A DNA stretch of 64,000 bases from an uncultured Chloroflexota bacterium (GCA_903822495.1 CAIJPD010000063.1:124001-188000); one strand, 5' to 3'. Shown: positions 8,244 to 19,355, numbered from the stretch's first letter. Notes: generated by a model from the sequence alone, not told the origin. Translations and numbers: made by a program.

Positions 8244-8843
8244 ATGAACAACCAGAAGAGCCGCGGCAAGCAGCGGGCCGATGAGATCGACATCTCGCCG
8301 GTGGCCCTCGCCGCCCAGATTGCCCAGCTGACCGAGGACCTCGACGCCGCCCGCAAGCAGGCCGATGAGTACCTGACCGGCCTCCAGCGCGAGCGGGCGG
8401 AGTTCATGAACTTCCGTCGCCGGACCGGCGAGGAGCGCGAGGCGATGCTGGGCCTGGCCGCCGAGGCGCTGCTCTCCAAGCTGCTGGCCGTCGCCGACGA
8501 CTTCGACCTGGCCCTGGAGTCGCGTCCCGCCGCCATCGCGTCCGATCCGTGGGCGGAGGGCATCGCGGCGATCGACCGCAAGCTCCGTGTCCTGCTCGAG
8601 AGCGAGGGCGTCCGCCCGATCGAGTCGATCCCGGGCACGGACTTCAACCCGCGGCTCCACGAGGCGATCGTCAACGTCCCCAACACCGGCCTGCCCGAGG
8701 GGACCATCGTCGCCGAGGCGCGCCGTGGCTACCGCCTGCGTGAACGCATCCTGCGGCCGGCCCTGGTGGCCGTGGCCGCGGCGCCGCCGGACGCGGCGCC
8801 ATCCGACGCTGGCACCCCCGCCGGGGGCGAGCCCATCCACTGA
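8244..8843 (+). CDS. grpE: GrpE nucleotide exchange factor
   Basis: A 199-residue GrpE. An N-terminal coiled coil (about residues 25-65, AQIAQLTEDLDAARKQADEYLTGLQRERAEFMNFRRR) leads into the beta-wing domain. The signature TDFNPRLHEAIVNVPNTGLPEGTIVAEARRGYRLRERILRPALV is present (positions about 130-175). It drives ADP release from DnaK. The gene lies 42 bp after hrcA and 106 bp before dnaK within the CIRCE-controlled operon. The last 25 residues are Ala/Pro-rich and probably disordered. Confidence 0.96.
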   Translation: MNNQKSRGKQRADEIDISPVALAAQIAQLTEDLDAARKQADEYLTGLQRERAEFMNFRRRTGEEREAMLGLAAEALLSKLLAVADDFDLALESRPAAIASDPWAEGIAAIDRKLRVLLESEGVRPIESIPGTDFNPRLHEAIVNVPNTGLPEGTIVAEARRGYRLRERILRPALVAVAAAPPDAAPSDAGTPAGGEPIH

Positions 8844-8907
8844 TCCGCCACTCCATCGAACCCCAACCCACCTTCGAACCCACGTATCCCGTCCCAACCG
8901 ACCCCGA

Positions 8908-8923
8908 CTCACCTGTCGGTGAG
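8908..8923 (+). other. Small perfect hairpin in the grpE-dnaK spacer
   Basis: CTCACC-TGTC-GGTGAG: a 6-bp perfect stem with a 4-nt loop in the 106-bp spacer, 27 bp before the dnaK ATG and upstream of its AGGAG (8933-8937). There is no following T-run. It could be an mRNA processing or stability element that raises dnaK relative to grpE; function is inferred. Confidence 0.4.
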
Positions 8924-8949
8924 CCTTCGAACAGGAGCCAACAGAGACC

Positions 8950-10872
<1,923 letters not shown>

Positions 10873-10899
10873 CCTCCGGCTCCTGGTCCATCGCAGACA

Positions 10900-10933
10900 A
10901 GAACGGCCCGCGGCACCCGCCGTGGGCCGTTCT
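10900..10933 (+). terminator. Hairpin terminator after dnaK
   Basis: A 14-bp stem (AGAACGGCCCGCGG paired with CCGTGGGCCGTTCT, one G-T wobble) closed by a 6-nt loop. The downstream T-run is minimal, as is common in GC-rich genomes. It ends the hrcA-grpE-dnaK operon; the next 185 bp up to 11118 hold nothing I can identify. Confidence 0.85.
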
Positions 10934-11118
10934 GATTCGGCGGTCGCGTCCGCGCGGCTGCGGCGCCCCGCGCCACCCGACCCGCGCCGAGAGCGGCCTG
11001 CCCTGCGGCGCCCGGTTCTCGCCCGCTTCTTCGGCTGACGCTCGTCGGGCCGACCCTGCGCGGCCGATCGCGGGCCCTGCCTGGCTACCGTCGGCTCGGC
11101 GTACGTCAGCCATGCTCG

Positions 11119-11847
11119 TCAGGCAGCCCGCGGCACCCTCACCCGTTGCCGCGTCGACCTTCGCTGCTGAGTGGTGCCCTCGCCGAAGTTGGCCCAGAAG
11201 GACAAGGCACGAATCGACCCGACCGGACGTTGCAGCCAGCTGCGCATCGTGCGCCCATCCGCCGGGAACGCCGAGCGCAGCACCGAGCCAAGCGAGCGAG
11301 CGCGACGTCGATTCGTGTCGCTCTCGGCGAACACCACCCAGCCGCTCACCGTGGATGCCTCCCACCCGCGATCGCGTGCGATCCGCGCGGCCAGGCGGAG
11401 TCGGCGGTCCATCGTGGCCAGCAGATCCTCCAGCGCGACGAGCTCCGTCTTCAGCTCGATCACCAGGAGCGACCTCGTGGGCTGGTGATACGCGAGGATG
11501 TCGACGACACCGCGCTCGCCATGGACGGCGAAGGAGACCTCGGGTGCGTGCAGCCAGCCCGGCAGCGTGTCGAGGTAGCGAGCCAACTCCTCGTGCAGCG
11601 CCGCGTGGCTGGCGTTGAGCGGCCGGTCGACCTCGCCGTGTGGCAGTCGAACGGTCATCTCGGCCCGGATGCCAGGGACGGCGGCCACTCGCCGCAGCGT
11701 CGCCGGAGCGATCTGGTCCAGCCGGCCATGGTCGATTGCGGAGACCACGCTGGCAGACACCGTGGCCCGAGTGGCCACGTCGCTCCGGCGCCAGCCGCGC
11801 CGAACCCGGACCGCGCGAAAGGCGGCGCCGATGCGCTGATCATCCAT
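11119..11847 (-). CDS. HTH (XRE-like) protein fused to a PD-(D/E)XK nuclease-like domain
   Basis: A 242-residue protein. Residues 1-55 form an XRE-type helix-turn-helix (IGAAFRAVRVRRGWRRSDVA...VSASVVSAIDHGRLD). Residues about 85-200 carry the strand-turn-strand pattern of a PD-(D/E)XK fold: E103, D116 in GVVDILAYH and E131-L-K133 in LLVIELK, followed by a helix. The start ATG at 11847 begins just before the HTH; the open frame upstream looks like coding shadow. A second protein of the same plan lies at 39263-40003. It could be a regulator that has co-opted a nuclease fold, or a toxin/defence-like nuclease; no adjacent partner supports either. It sits 40 bp downstream of another minus-strand gene. 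Confidence 0.7.
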   Translation of the reverse strand: MDDQRIGAAFRAVRVRRGWRRSDVATRATVSASVVSAIDHGRLDQIAPATLRRVAAVPGIRAEMTVRLPHGEVDRPLNASHAALHEELARYLDTLPGWLHAPEVSFAVHGERGVVDILAYHQPTRSLLVIELKTELVALEDLLATMDRRLRLAARIARDRGWEASTVSGWVVFAESDTNRRRARSLGSVLRSAFPADGRTMRSWLQRPVGSIRALSFWANFGEGTTQQRRSTRQRVRVPRAA

Positions 11848-11887
11848 CCCCGGCCGCTCGGGTTGGCGTTTTCCGCGGCCCTCAGGA

Positions 11888-12544
11888 TCACCAATCGCCC
11901 CCGGGTTCCTCGGAGGCTCCGCCCCAGACGAGCCGACCGTCAAGCAGCCCGAACGGTTCGAGCAGGAGCGGAAAGGCACTGTCTGCCTCGAAGTCCGCCA
12001 CGATGTCGGCAGCCAAGGTCGACGGCATGTCCGGGGGCAGGCTGAGGAGGAGGTCGCGTCGAGGCACCGCCAACACCTGGTCCCCACCGCCGAACAGGCG
12101 GACGAGGTGGTCTGGCCCAAGAATCAGCGACGACGCCCACGCCACGCAATCCACCCTCCGGACAACGTGGCCGGCGAGGACGCCGCGACGAACATCCGCG
12201 GGCGACAGCCGTTCGGCTCGGCGATCCAGGTTGGCTTGCGCAACCGAGGCAACCTGCGCCAAGGAGCACTCCCAGCGCTCCATCACGACATCGTCGAGGA
12301 GGACATGCGTCCGACCGATCAGGATGCCGAAGCTGATGGCACACCCGACGGGTGCGACGTCGGTCACGAGATTGTCTGGCCCGAGATACGGACCCGCGAG
12401 GAGCGGCATCAGCCGCGGCTTTGCCCAGTCCCACGGCACGGGCGTTGGCATTGCCTTGGCGGCGCGGCGGAGACGTTGTTGGTGGCGGAGAAGGTCGAGT
12501 GCCCGCCGTGGGTGCCAGGCGAGTCGGGCTTCGATGATTGGCAT
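11888..12544 (-). CDS. Conserved-looking hypothetical protein
   Basis: A 218-residue soluble protein that I do not recognise. The N-terminal third is Arg/Leu-rich and helical (MPIIEARLAWHPRRALDLL, then RHQQRLRRAAKA). The rest alternates short strands and acidic loops (LSPADVRRGVLAGHVVRRVD and a C-terminal DFEADSAFPLLLEPFGLLDG). No signal peptide or membrane segment is visible. The ATG at 12544 is taken as the start because codon use becomes irregular upstream, towards the tetR promoter. It is followed by the HTH-nuclease-like gene 40 bp downstream on the same strand, so the two probably share a transcript; it is divergent from the tetR-men operon. Confidence 0.6.
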   Translation of the reverse strand: MPIIEARLAWHPRRALDLLRHQQRLRRAAKAMPTPVPWDWAKPRLMPLLAGPYLGPDNLVTDVAPVGCAISFGILIGRTHVLLDDVVMERWECSLAQVASVAQANLDRRAERLSPADVRRGVLAGHVVRRVDCVAWASSLILGPDHLVRLFGGGDQVLAVPRRDLLLSLPPDMPSTLAADIVADFEADSAFPLLLEPFGLLDGRLVWGGASEEPGGDW

Positions 12545-12623
12545 GACTCCACATTGGAGAGCGACGCTTATCGCGGCCGTATCGCTGCCCGGTCGCTCGC
12601 CAGCCCAGCTGGAATGGGCCGCG

Positions 12624-12629
12624 TATGAT
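12624..12629 (+). promoter_or_regulatory. -10 element of the tetR-men operon
   Basis: TATGAT, ten bases upstream of a 28-bp palindrome. The predicted start (about 12636-12638) falls at the left edge of the palindrome, the standard place for a repressor to block initiation. The -35 is not clear. Confidence 0.5.
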
Positions 12630-12638
12630 GTCCCTCGA

Positions 12639-12666
12639 CGAACCGACCGACCGGTCAGTCGGTTCG
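12639..12666 (+). promoter_or_regulatory. 28-bp palindromic operator, probable site of the adjacent TetR regulator
   Basis: CGAACCGAC (12639-12647) is mirrored by GTCGGTTCG (12658-12666) around the perfect core GACCGGTC (12649-12656). Only the pair 12648/12657 breaks the symmetry. Size and symmetry fit a TetR-dimer site. It overlaps the predicted transcription start of tetR and hence of the whole men operon, implying autorepression. Confidence 0.75.
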
Positions 12667-12737
12667 CGCAATGACCAGGACGGCGCGCAAGCGACCGCGG
12701 CGACTGGCGCGGACAGCAACGCGGAGGAAGGTGACGG

Positions 12738-13400
12738 ATGGCCCGGACCGATCCCGGTGAGCAGAGCCGGCGCCGCCGCGAGCGCATCCTCGACGCCGCG
12801 TTCCACGCGTTCTCCACCCGCGGCTATCGCGACACCGCCGTCGACGATATCGCCGGCGCCGCGGAGACCTCCAAGGGCGGCGTCTACTTCCATTTCCCCA
12901 CCAAGGACGCAATCTTCCGCGAGCTGATGTCCACGACCGCGGACAAGCTGGTCGCCAAGGTGGAGCGAGCCGTGGCGCTGGAGACGGAGCCGGTCGCCCG
13001 TGCCGAGGCCGCGCTCAAGGCCGTCCTGGGCACCTTCGCGGGTCATCGCACGATGGCGCGGCTGCTCTTCCTGGACACGGTTGGCGCGGGGCGGGTCTTC
13101 CAGCAGGAGACGAACAATCTGCACGACCGGTTCAGCCGCCTGATCCAGGGCTATCTCGACGACGCCGTCACCGCCGCTGCCATCCCGCCGCTGGACACGC
13201 GGATCACGAGCATCGCCTGGTTTGGGGCGCTCAACGAACTGGTGGCGCGCTGGCTCCTGGCGGACCAGCCGGGTCCGCTGGAGGATGCCTACCCCGCGCT
13301 TCGGGCGGTCCTGCTTCGGAGCGCCGGCGTCCCCGAGACCCGGATCGGGGCCGTGCCGGATCCCGCAGCGGGGAGCCTCTTCCCGGAGCAGCCGCGGTGA
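12738..13400 (+). CDS. TetR-family transcriptional regulator of the menaquinone operon
   Basis: A 220-residue TetR regulator. The N-terminal HTH (residues 10-58) reads RRRRERILDAAFHAFSTRGY, DTAVDDIAGAAETSKGGVYFHFPTKDAIF, the standard TetR pattern. The C-terminal ligand-binding helices (60-205) include a long hydrophobic stretch (FAGHRTMARLLFLDTVGAGRVF). SD GGAGGAAGG (12723-12731) precedes the ATG. The stop overlaps the menF start (GTGA), so the regulator is co-translated with the menaquinone genes, and a 28-bp palindrome covers its promoter. The effector may be a quinone, a pathway intermediate or an acyl-CoA; this is inference. Confidence 0.93.
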   Translation: MARTDPGEQSRRRRERILDAAFHAFSTRGYRDTAVDDIAGAAETSKGGVYFHFPTKDAIFRELMSTTADKLVAKVERAVALETEPVARAEAALKAVLGTFAGHRTMARLLFLDTVGAGRVFQQETNNLHDRFSRLIQGYLDDAVTAAAIPPLDTRITSIAWFGALNELVARWLLADQPGPLEDAYPALRAVLLRSAGVPETRIGAVPDPAAGSLFPEQPR

Positions 13401-14866
13401 CCGCGCGCGGACCCGCCGACAGCCCGACCGACGGCGCCCGAACCGACATCGGCGACGGTGTCCGGCTGGGCGAAGCGCTGGCGAAGGCCCTTGCGGCCTG
13501 GCCTTCCGATGCGGCCGACGCGGGCTCGGGAAGACTCGCCTCCGCGACCGTTCGGGTCACCGGCGTGGACCCCATCGCCCTCTTCGCCGCCGCCGCCGAG
13601 GCGGACCTCGAGGTCGCCCTCTGGCTGCAGCCATCCGAAGGCATCGCACTGGTGGGCGTCGGCCGGGCGTGGGCATTCGAGGGGGCCGGGCCGGACCGGT
13701 TCAAGGCGGCCGAAGCCCGCTTCCGCGACCTGATCGCAGCCGCTGGCCGCGAGGGCCCGTACGGCCCGGTCCTGCTGGGTGGCCTGGGGTACACGGGCCG
13801 CGTGCCGGCCGAGGGGGACCCGTGGGCGCCCTTCGGCCCCTCGTCGTTGGTGGTCCCGGCGCTGCTCTACCGCGTCGGTCCCGGTCCGTCCACGCTGACC
13901 GGCTCCCTCCTGGACGGGAGCCCCGCCGAGGCCAACGCGCTGGACCGCGCCGGGGACCGACTCCTCGCCCACGCTCGTCAGACCGAGCCGGGCCCCGGCG
14001 CCATGGTCGCCCGGCCCGTCCATGCCCCGCTGACCGAGCTCGCCTCGCAGCCCGGCCACGACGCCTGGCGCCGGATCGTCGGCATGTACGCCGGGGCGGT
14101 CGGCCGCGGCCGCATCGACAAGGTGGTCCTGGCCCGGCGCGTCGACCTCCGCTCCCAGGTGGAGCTGGACGTCACCAACGCCCTCCGCCGACTGGCCGCG
14201 TCCGCGCCCGAGAGCACCATCTACGCCTTCCGCCGCGATGGCCGTACCTTCCTCGGCGCCACCCCCGAGCGACTCGTCCGGACCGAGGGTCGGCGCTTCC
14301 GCACCGTGGCCCTGGCCGGGACCATCCGGCGCGGCGCCGACGCGCGCGAGGACCGGGAGCTGGCCACGCAGCTACTGGCCTCGGAGAAGAACCGCGAGGA
14401 GCAGCGGATCGTCACCGCCGCCATCCGTGACCTGCTGACGCCGGTCGCCGAGACCCTGGAGATCTCGGCGCGGCCCACGGTGATGACCCTGCGCTTCGCC
14501 CAGCACCTGCTCACCGAGATCTCCGGCACGCTGCCGCCGGCCCACGGGCTGCTGTCCGTGGCGGCCCTGCTCCATCCCACCCCGGCTGTCGGCGGCGAGC
14601 CGCGCGAGCAGGCACTGGCGATGCAGGATGAGCACGAAGGCTTCGAGCGCGGCTGGTACGCCGGCCCCATCGGCTGGCTGGGCGCCGACGGTGACGGGGA
14701 GCTGTGCGTCGCGCTCCGGTGCGGGATCGTGGACCGGGCGCACGCCACGCTCTTCGCCGGCTGTGGCATCGTGGCCGACTCCGACCCCGACGGCGAGTGG
14801 GAGGAGTCGCGCATCAAGCTCCGCGCCGTGATCTCGGCGCTGGGCATCCCGGGAGACGCGGCGTGA
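13397..14866 (+). CDS. menF: Isochorismate synthase MenF
   Basis: A 489-residue chorismate-utilising enzyme that isomerises chorismate to isochorismate, the first committed step of menaquinone synthesis. Key elements of the C-terminal catalytic domain (about 220-485): DKVVLARR with the general-base Lys, YAFRRDGRTFLGATPERLV, LAGTIRRG, HLLTEISGTL, LHPTPAVGG and GFERGWYAGPIGW, plus the metal-binding E-rich end GEWEESRIKLRAV. The N-terminal about 200 residues are the less conserved alpha/beta part. The GTG start overlaps the tetR stop. Salicylate synthases share the fold, but the downstream men genes settle the role. Confidence 0.95.
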   Translation: MTARGPADSPTDGARTDIGDGVRLGEALAKALAAWPSDAADAGSGRLASATVRVTGVDPIALFAAAAEADLEVALWLQPSEGIALVGVGRAWAFEGAGPDRFKAAEARFRDLIAAAGREGPYGPVLLGGLGYTGRVPAEGDPWAPFGPSSLVVPALLYRVGPGPSTLTGSLLDGSPAEANALDRAGDRLLAHARQTEPGPGAMVARPVHAPLTELASQPGHDAWRRIVGMYAGAVGRGRIDKVVLARRVDLRSQVELDVTNALRRLAASAPESTIYAFRRDGRTFLGATPERLVRTEGRRFRTVALAGTIRRGADAREDRELATQLLASEKNREEQRIVTAAIRDLLTPVAETLEISARPTVMTLRFAQHLLTEISGTLPPAHGLLSVAALLHPTPAVGGEPREQALAMQDEHEGFERGWYAGPIGWLGADGDGELCVALRCGIVDRAHATLFAGCGIVADSDPDGEWEESRIKLRAVISALGIPGDAA

Positions 14867-14900
14867 CCACTGCTGTCCCCATCAGCCTGCGAGGTCACCC

Positions 14901-16733
14901 ATGACCGACGCCGCGCTCCTGCGCGCCTTCACCGACGAGCTGGTCCTGGCCGGCGTGACCGAGGCGGTCATCTGTCCGGGCTCGCGCTCCACGCCGCTCG
15001 CGCTCGCACTCCGAACCACCCCCGGGCTGCGCTGCCGCGTGCTCCTTGACGAGCGTGCCGCCGGGTTCTTCGCGCTGGGGATGGCGCGCACGCTGGGCCG
15101 GCCGGTTGTCCTGCTGGCCACGTCGGGCACCGCGACCGTGGAGTTCGCACCGGCGGTGGTCGAGGCGAGCCTCTCGCGGGTGCCGCTGGTGGTGCTCACC
15201 GCCGATCGGCCGCCGGAGCTGCGCGATCGCGGGGCGCCACAGACGATCGACCAGGACCACCTGTACGGGCGCGCGGCCAAGTGGTTCGTGGAGCTGCCCC
15301 TGTTCGATGGCGCGTCGGCGACGGCGGCGCACGTCAGGTCTGTCGCGGGCCGGGCCGTGGCGACCGCGGTGGCGGGTCCGGCGGGTCCGGTGCAGATCAA
15401 CGTCCCGTTCCGCGAGCCGCTCCTCCCCGACGGGTCGCTCGTGGCGCCCCGGGCGACGGGCGGGGCCGCAGCCGACGGGGCCGCCCCGGCTTTGTCGAGC
15501 CTCCCTTTCGCCGCGCACGTCGGTGGCCGGCGCGTCCTGGCGGATGCCGACGTCCGACGGATCGCGGCGCGGCTCACGAGCGCCCGGCGCGGCCTCATCC
15601 TCGCCGGTCCCGACGACGACCCGCGGCTCCCCGCCGCCCTGGCCGCCCTGGCCGGTGCCACCGGCTTCCCGATCATCGCCGACCCGCTCTCGGGGCTGCG
15701 CGCCGGCCGCCACGACCGATCCATGGTGGTGGTCCGCGGCGACCAGCTGGCGCGGCCCGGGCCGTGGCTGGACGCCCACCTCCCCGATCTCGTGCTCCGG
15801 ACCGGCGCGATGCCCACCTCCGCCCCGCTGGTCAACCTCCTGGCCCGCGTCAAGCCGGAGCTGCTGATCCTCGACGGCGGCGACGGCTGGCGCGAGGCCG
15901 CGCTGGTGCCCGCCACCTTCGTCCACGCCGACCCCGCCGCGACCGCGCTGACGCTGGCCGGCCTGGTCCTCGCACAGCCGCCGGAAGACGCCGCCCACCA
16001 CCGCGGCCGCGACACTGGGTGGGGCCGCGACTGGCTGGCCGCCGATCGCGCGGCGGATGCCGCCATGCATGCCTGGCTCGCCGGGGTGGGGGAATCGGGC
16101 GAGGCCTACGAGGGCGCCGTCTGGCCCGCCCTCGCCGGCGCGCTGCCGGACGGGGCGACGCTGTGGGCCGGCAGCTCCATGCCCGTTCGCGACATGGACG
16201 CCTGGCTGCCGTCCCTGGATCGGGCCATCACCATCTGCTCCAGCCGCGGCGCGAACGGCATCGATGGCGTGGTCTCCACGGCCCTCGGCTCGGCGGCCGT
16301 GGCGCGGGGTCCGGTCGCGCTGGTCATCGGCGACGTGAGCTTCCTGCACGACCTCAACGCGCTGGTCGCGGCCAGGCTGCACGACCTGTCCGCCACGATC
16401 GTGCTGATCAACAACGACGGCGGCGGGATCTTCTCGTTCCTGGCGCAGGCCTCGGCCGACGCGCCCGGGTCGGGGCTCCCGGAGCACTACGAGGAGCTGT
16501 TCGGGACGCCCCACGGGATCGATGTCGGACCGATCGTCGGCTCGCTGGGCGGCGAACACGAGCGCGTGGGCCCGGGCCAGCTGGCGGCGGCGATCCAGGC
16601 CTCGGTCGGCCGGCACGGGGTGCAGGTGATCGAGCTGCGCACGGAGCGGGCTCGCAACGTCCAGCTCCACCGGGAGGTCGCCGCGGCGGTCCGGCAGGCC
16701 CTGGCCACGCTGCTGCCGGAGTCCCGCGCATGA
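14901..16733 (+). CDS. menD: MenD (SEPHCHC synthase)
   Basis: A 610-residue thiamine-diphosphate enzyme that joins 2-oxoglutarate-derived succinic semialdehyde to isochorismate. The N-terminal PYR domain has CPGSRSTPLALAL (residues 24-36) and the activating Glu in VLLDERAAGFFALGMAR. The PP domain has SSRGANGIDGVVSTALG and the ThDP-Mg motif GDVSFLHDLNAL...NNDGGGIFSFL. The middle TPP domain region (about 200-380) is Ala-rich. The ATG lies 34 bp after menF, the only non-overlapping junction in the operon; its stop overlaps menH (ATGA). Length is slightly above the usual 550-580. Confidence 0.97.
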   Translation: MTDAALLRAFTDELVLAGVTEAVICPGSRSTPLALALRTTPGLRCRVLLDERAAGFFALGMARTLGRPVVLLATSGTATVEFAPAVVEASLSRVPLVVLTADRPPELRDRGAPQTIDQDHLYGRAAKWFVELPLFDGASATAAHVRSVAGRAVATAVAGPAGPVQINVPFREPLLPDGSLVAPRATGGAAADGAAPALSSLPFAAHVGGRRVLADADVRRIAARLTSARRGLILAGPDDDPRLPAALAALAGATGFPIIADPLSGLRAGRHDRSMVVVRGDQLARPGPWLDAHLPDLVLRTGAMPTSAPLVNLLARVKPELLILDGGDGWREAALVPATFVHADPAATALTLAGLVLAQPPEDAAHHRGRDTGWGRDWLAADRAADAAMHAWLAGVGESGEAYEGAVWPALAGALPDGATLWAGSSMPVRDMDAWLPSLDRAITICSSRGANGIDGVVSTALGSAAVARGPVALVIGDVSFLHDLNALVAARLHDLSATIVLINNDGGGIFSFLAQASADAPGSGLPEHYEELFGTPHGIDVGPIVGSLGGEHERVGPGQLAAAIQASVGRHGVQVIELRTERARNVQLHREVAAAVRQALATLLPESRA

Positions 16734-17554
16734 CCCTGCTGACCGTGGCCGGCGTCCGCTACGAGGTCCGGTCCGGCGGCGACGGCCCGCCGCTCCTCCT
16801 GCTCCACGGCTTCACTGGCCGTGGTGCCGACTGGGGCCCGATGCTGCCCGCGTTCCGCCGGCACGCCAGGACCATCACGGTTGACCTCCTGGGACACGGG
16901 CGATCCGATGCGCCGGTGGACCCCGACCGCCACGCCCTGCCGGCGCAGGCCGCCGACCTGGCCCGGATCCTTCGCCGTCTTGGGGCCGCGCCGGCCGTGA
17001 TCGTCGGCTATTCGTTCGGGGCCCGGCTCGCCCTCCAGCTCGCCGCGGACCACCCCGACGTCGTCGCGGCCCTCGTCCTGGAGAGCCCATCGGCGGGCCT
17101 CGCCGACCCCGTCGAGCGCGCCCGCCGCCAGGCCGCCGATGAGGCCCTGGCGGCTCGGATCGAGCGGGACGGCATCGAAGCCTTCGTCGACACCTGGTGG
17201 GAGACCACCCCGGTCTTTGCCTCCGAGCGCGACCTTCCTCCGGCAGCCCGAGCCCGCCTCAGGTCGGCCCGTCTCCGCAACGGCCCCGCCGGCCTGGCGG
17301 CCAGCCTCCGCGGCGCGGGCCAGGGCGCCATGGAGCCGCTGTTCGACCGGCTGGCGTCAATCGCTCGACCCGCCCTCGTCATCGGCGGTGCGCTGGATCC
17401 CATTGGTCTCGACCGGGCACGGGAGGTCGCCGGGCGGATCCCCGGCGCCCGCCTGATCGTGCTCTCGGGGGCCGGCCACGGTGCCCATCGCGACCAGCCC
17501 GCCGCCTTCCGCCGCATCGTCACCACGTTCCTGCAGGAGGAGCTCGCCGCATGA
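16730..17554 (+). CDS. menH: MenH-like SHCHC synthase (alpha/beta hydrolase)
   Basis: A 274-residue alpha/beta hydrolase. [14 protein letters not shown] (oxyanion region), the nucleophile elbow [11 protein letters not shown] (GYSFG), Asp near GGALDPIG and a C-terminal His in [11 protein letters not shown] form the Ser-Asp-His triad. MenH eliminates pyruvate from SEPHCHC to give SHCHC; the GYSxG elbow and the [10 protein letters not shown] segment are typical of MenH. It overlaps menD and menB by four bases at each end. A second hydrolase domain is fused to MenE in the same operon. Confidence 0.9.
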   Translation: MTLLTVAGVRYEVRSGGDGPPLLLLHGFTGRGADWGPMLPAFRRHARTITVDLLGHGRSDAPVDPDRHALPAQAADLARILRRLGAAPAVIVGYSFGARLALQLAADHPDVVAALVLESPSAGLADPVERARRQAADEALAARIERDGIEAFVDTWWETTPVFASERDLPPAARARLRSARLRNGPAGLAASLRGAGQGAMEPLFDRLASIARPALVIGGALDPIGLDRAREVAGRIPGARLIVLSGAGHGAHRDQPAAFRRIVTTFLQEELAA

Positions 17555-18381
17555 CCAGCGCCGTCACATGGACCCGCGTCGTCGAGTACCAGGACATCCG
17601 CTACGAGCACTCGGGGACCGGGATCGCCAAGGTCACGATCGCCCGACCCGAAGTCCGCAACGCCTTCCGGCCCCAGACCGTGCGCGAGCTGATCGATGCG
17701 TTCGCGCGCATCCGTGACGATGCGTCCATCGGCTGCGTCCTGCTCACCGGCGAGGGCGACATGGCCTTCTGCTCGGGCGGCGACCAGAAGTACAAGAGCC
17801 TGTCGGGCGGCTACCTGGACTCCGACGGCGTGGCCCGTCTCAACGTGCTGGACCTCCAGCGCCAGATCCGCTCCCTCCCCATCCCGGTGGTCGCCCTGGT
17901 CAACGGCTTTGCCATCGGCGGCGGCCATGTCCTCCACGTGGTGTGCGACATGTCGATCGCCAGCGAGAACGCGATCTTCGGCCAGGTGGGCCCCAAGGTT
18001 GGGTCCTTCGACGCGGGCTTCGGGATTGGCCTCCTCGCCCGACTGGTCGGCGACAAGAAGGCCAAGGAGATCTGGTTCCTGTGTCGCCAGTACACGGCCC
18101 AGGAGGCGCTGGCGATGAACCTGGTCAACAAGGTCGTGCCGCTGGCGGACCTGGAGGCCGAGGGCGTCGCGTGGGCCGAGGAGATGCTCGACATGAGCCC
18201 CACGGCCATGCGCTTCCTGAAGTCGGCCTTCCTGGTCGCGACCGATGGGCTGGCCGGGCTCCAGGAGTTCGCGGGCAACGCCACGGGCCTCTACTACACG
18301 ACCGACGAGGCGCACGAGGGCTCGCGGGCGTTCCTGGAGAAGCGGAAGCCCGAATACCGCAAGTTCCCACGGCGTCCATGA
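17551..18381 (+). CDS. menB: MenB, 1,4-dihydroxy-2-naphthoyl-CoA synthase
   Basis: A 276-residue crotonase-fold enzyme that cyclises O-succinylbenzoyl-CoA. Motifs: [28 protein letters not shown] (oxyanion hole), [16 protein letters not shown] and [12 protein letters not shown], which carries the MenB-specific SFDxGxG loop. The tail [21 protein letters not shown] is diagnostic of MenB. Start ATGA overlaps menH, stop ATGA overlaps menA. Length matches the family (270-285). Confidence 0.97.
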   Translation: MTSAVTWTRVVEYQDIRYEHSGTGIAKVTIARPEVRNAFRPQTVRELIDAFARIRDDASIGCVLLTGEGDMAFCSGGDQKYKSLSGGYLDSDGVARLNVLDLQRQIRSLPIPVVALVNGFAIGGGHVLHVVCDMSIASENAIFGQVGPKVGSFDAGFGIGLLARLVGDKKAKEIWFLCRQYTAQEALAMNLVNKVVPLADLEAEGVAWAEEMLDMSPTAMRFLKSAFLVATDGLAGLQEFAGNATGLYYTTDEAHEGSRAFLEKRKPEYRKFPRRP

Positions 18382-19355
18382 GCGGCATGCGTCCCACGCC
18401 CGCCGGGTCCGTGGCGGAGGGCTCGTCGACGGTGCAGCGCCCGTCGACGCCCGAGCGGCCATCCCGGCTCCGGATCTGGCTGCTGGCCTCGCGGCCGGCG
18501 ACCCTCCCAGCCGCGCTCTCAGGCGTCGTCGTGGGGCTGGGCGCCGCCCGGGGCGCCGGCTACGCCTTCCGCCTCGACACCGCCATCGGCTGCGTCCTCG
18601 TCGCCCTCCTCCTCCAGGTGGTGGCCAACTTCGCCAACGACCTGTCCGACTTCCGCAAGGGCGCGGACGGCCCCGACCGATCGGGGCCCATCCGCGTCGC
18701 GGCGGCGGGCCTGGTGACGGAGCGCCAACTGGAGGTGGCCATTGGGTTGGTGCTGGCGCTTGCGGGCGTGGTGGGCCTGTGGCTCGCCACCATCGGCGGG
18801 CCCGTCCTGGTGGGCCTGGGCGCGCTGGCCATGGTGGCCGCCCTGGCCTACACCGGCGGCCCGTGGCCGTACGGCTACAAGGCGCTGGGCGAGGTCTTCG
18901 TCTTCGTCTTCTTCGGGCTGGTGGCGGTGGTCGGGACGGCGTACCTGCAGGCGTTGGTCCTGGAGCCTGTGTTCGTGGCGGCGGCGCTGCCCGTGGGCTC
19001 GCTGGTCACCGCGATCCTCGTGGTCAACAACCTGCGCGACATCCCGACGGACCGCGCGGCAGGGAAGCGGACGCTGGCGGTGGTGATCGGGCCGCGCGCC
19101 ACGCAATGGGAGTACGCGTTCCTCCTGGCGGTCGCCGCGCTGCTGCCGGTTGCGCTCGCGGTCACGGGTCGGGGGCCGGCGCTCCTCCTGCCGCTCCTCT
19201 CGGCCCCGCTGGCCCTGCCGCTGCTCCGGACGGTCAGTGGCTTCACGGAGCCGCGCCAGCTGAACCCGGCCCTCAAGGGGACGGCCCGGCTGGCGTTGGT
19301 GCACGGCCTGCTGTTCGCGGCGGGCCTCGCGATCTCGGGGATGGCCGGCTCGTGA
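18378..19355 (+). CDS. menA: MenA, 1,4-dihydroxy-2-naphthoate polyprenyltransferase
   Basis: A 325-residue UbiA-superfamily membrane prenyltransferase with about eight or nine helices. The two Asp-rich motifs are [14 protein letters not shown] (NDxxD, about residue 85) and [19 protein letters not shown] (DxxxD, about 220). The start ATG overlaps the menB stop; the first about 30 residues are polar and may be cytosolic. It attaches the isoprenoid tail to DHNA at the membrane. Its GTGA stop-start overlap couples it to menC. Confidence 0.96.
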   Translation: MSGMRPTPAGSVAEGSSTVQRPSTPERPSRLRIWLLASRPATLPAALSGVVVGLGAARGAGYAFRLDTAIGCVLVALLLQVVANFANDLSDFRKGADGPDRSGPIRVAAAGLVTERQLEVAIGLVLALAGVVGLWLATIGGPVLVGLGALAMVAALAYTGGPWPYGYKALGEVFVFVFFGLVAVVGTAYLQALVLEPVFVAAALPVGSLVTAILVVNNLRDIPTDRAAGKRTLAVVIGPRATQWEYAFLLAVAALLPVALAVTGRGPALLLPLLSAPLALPLLRTVSGFTEPRQLNPALKGTARLALVHGLLFAAGLAISGMAGS

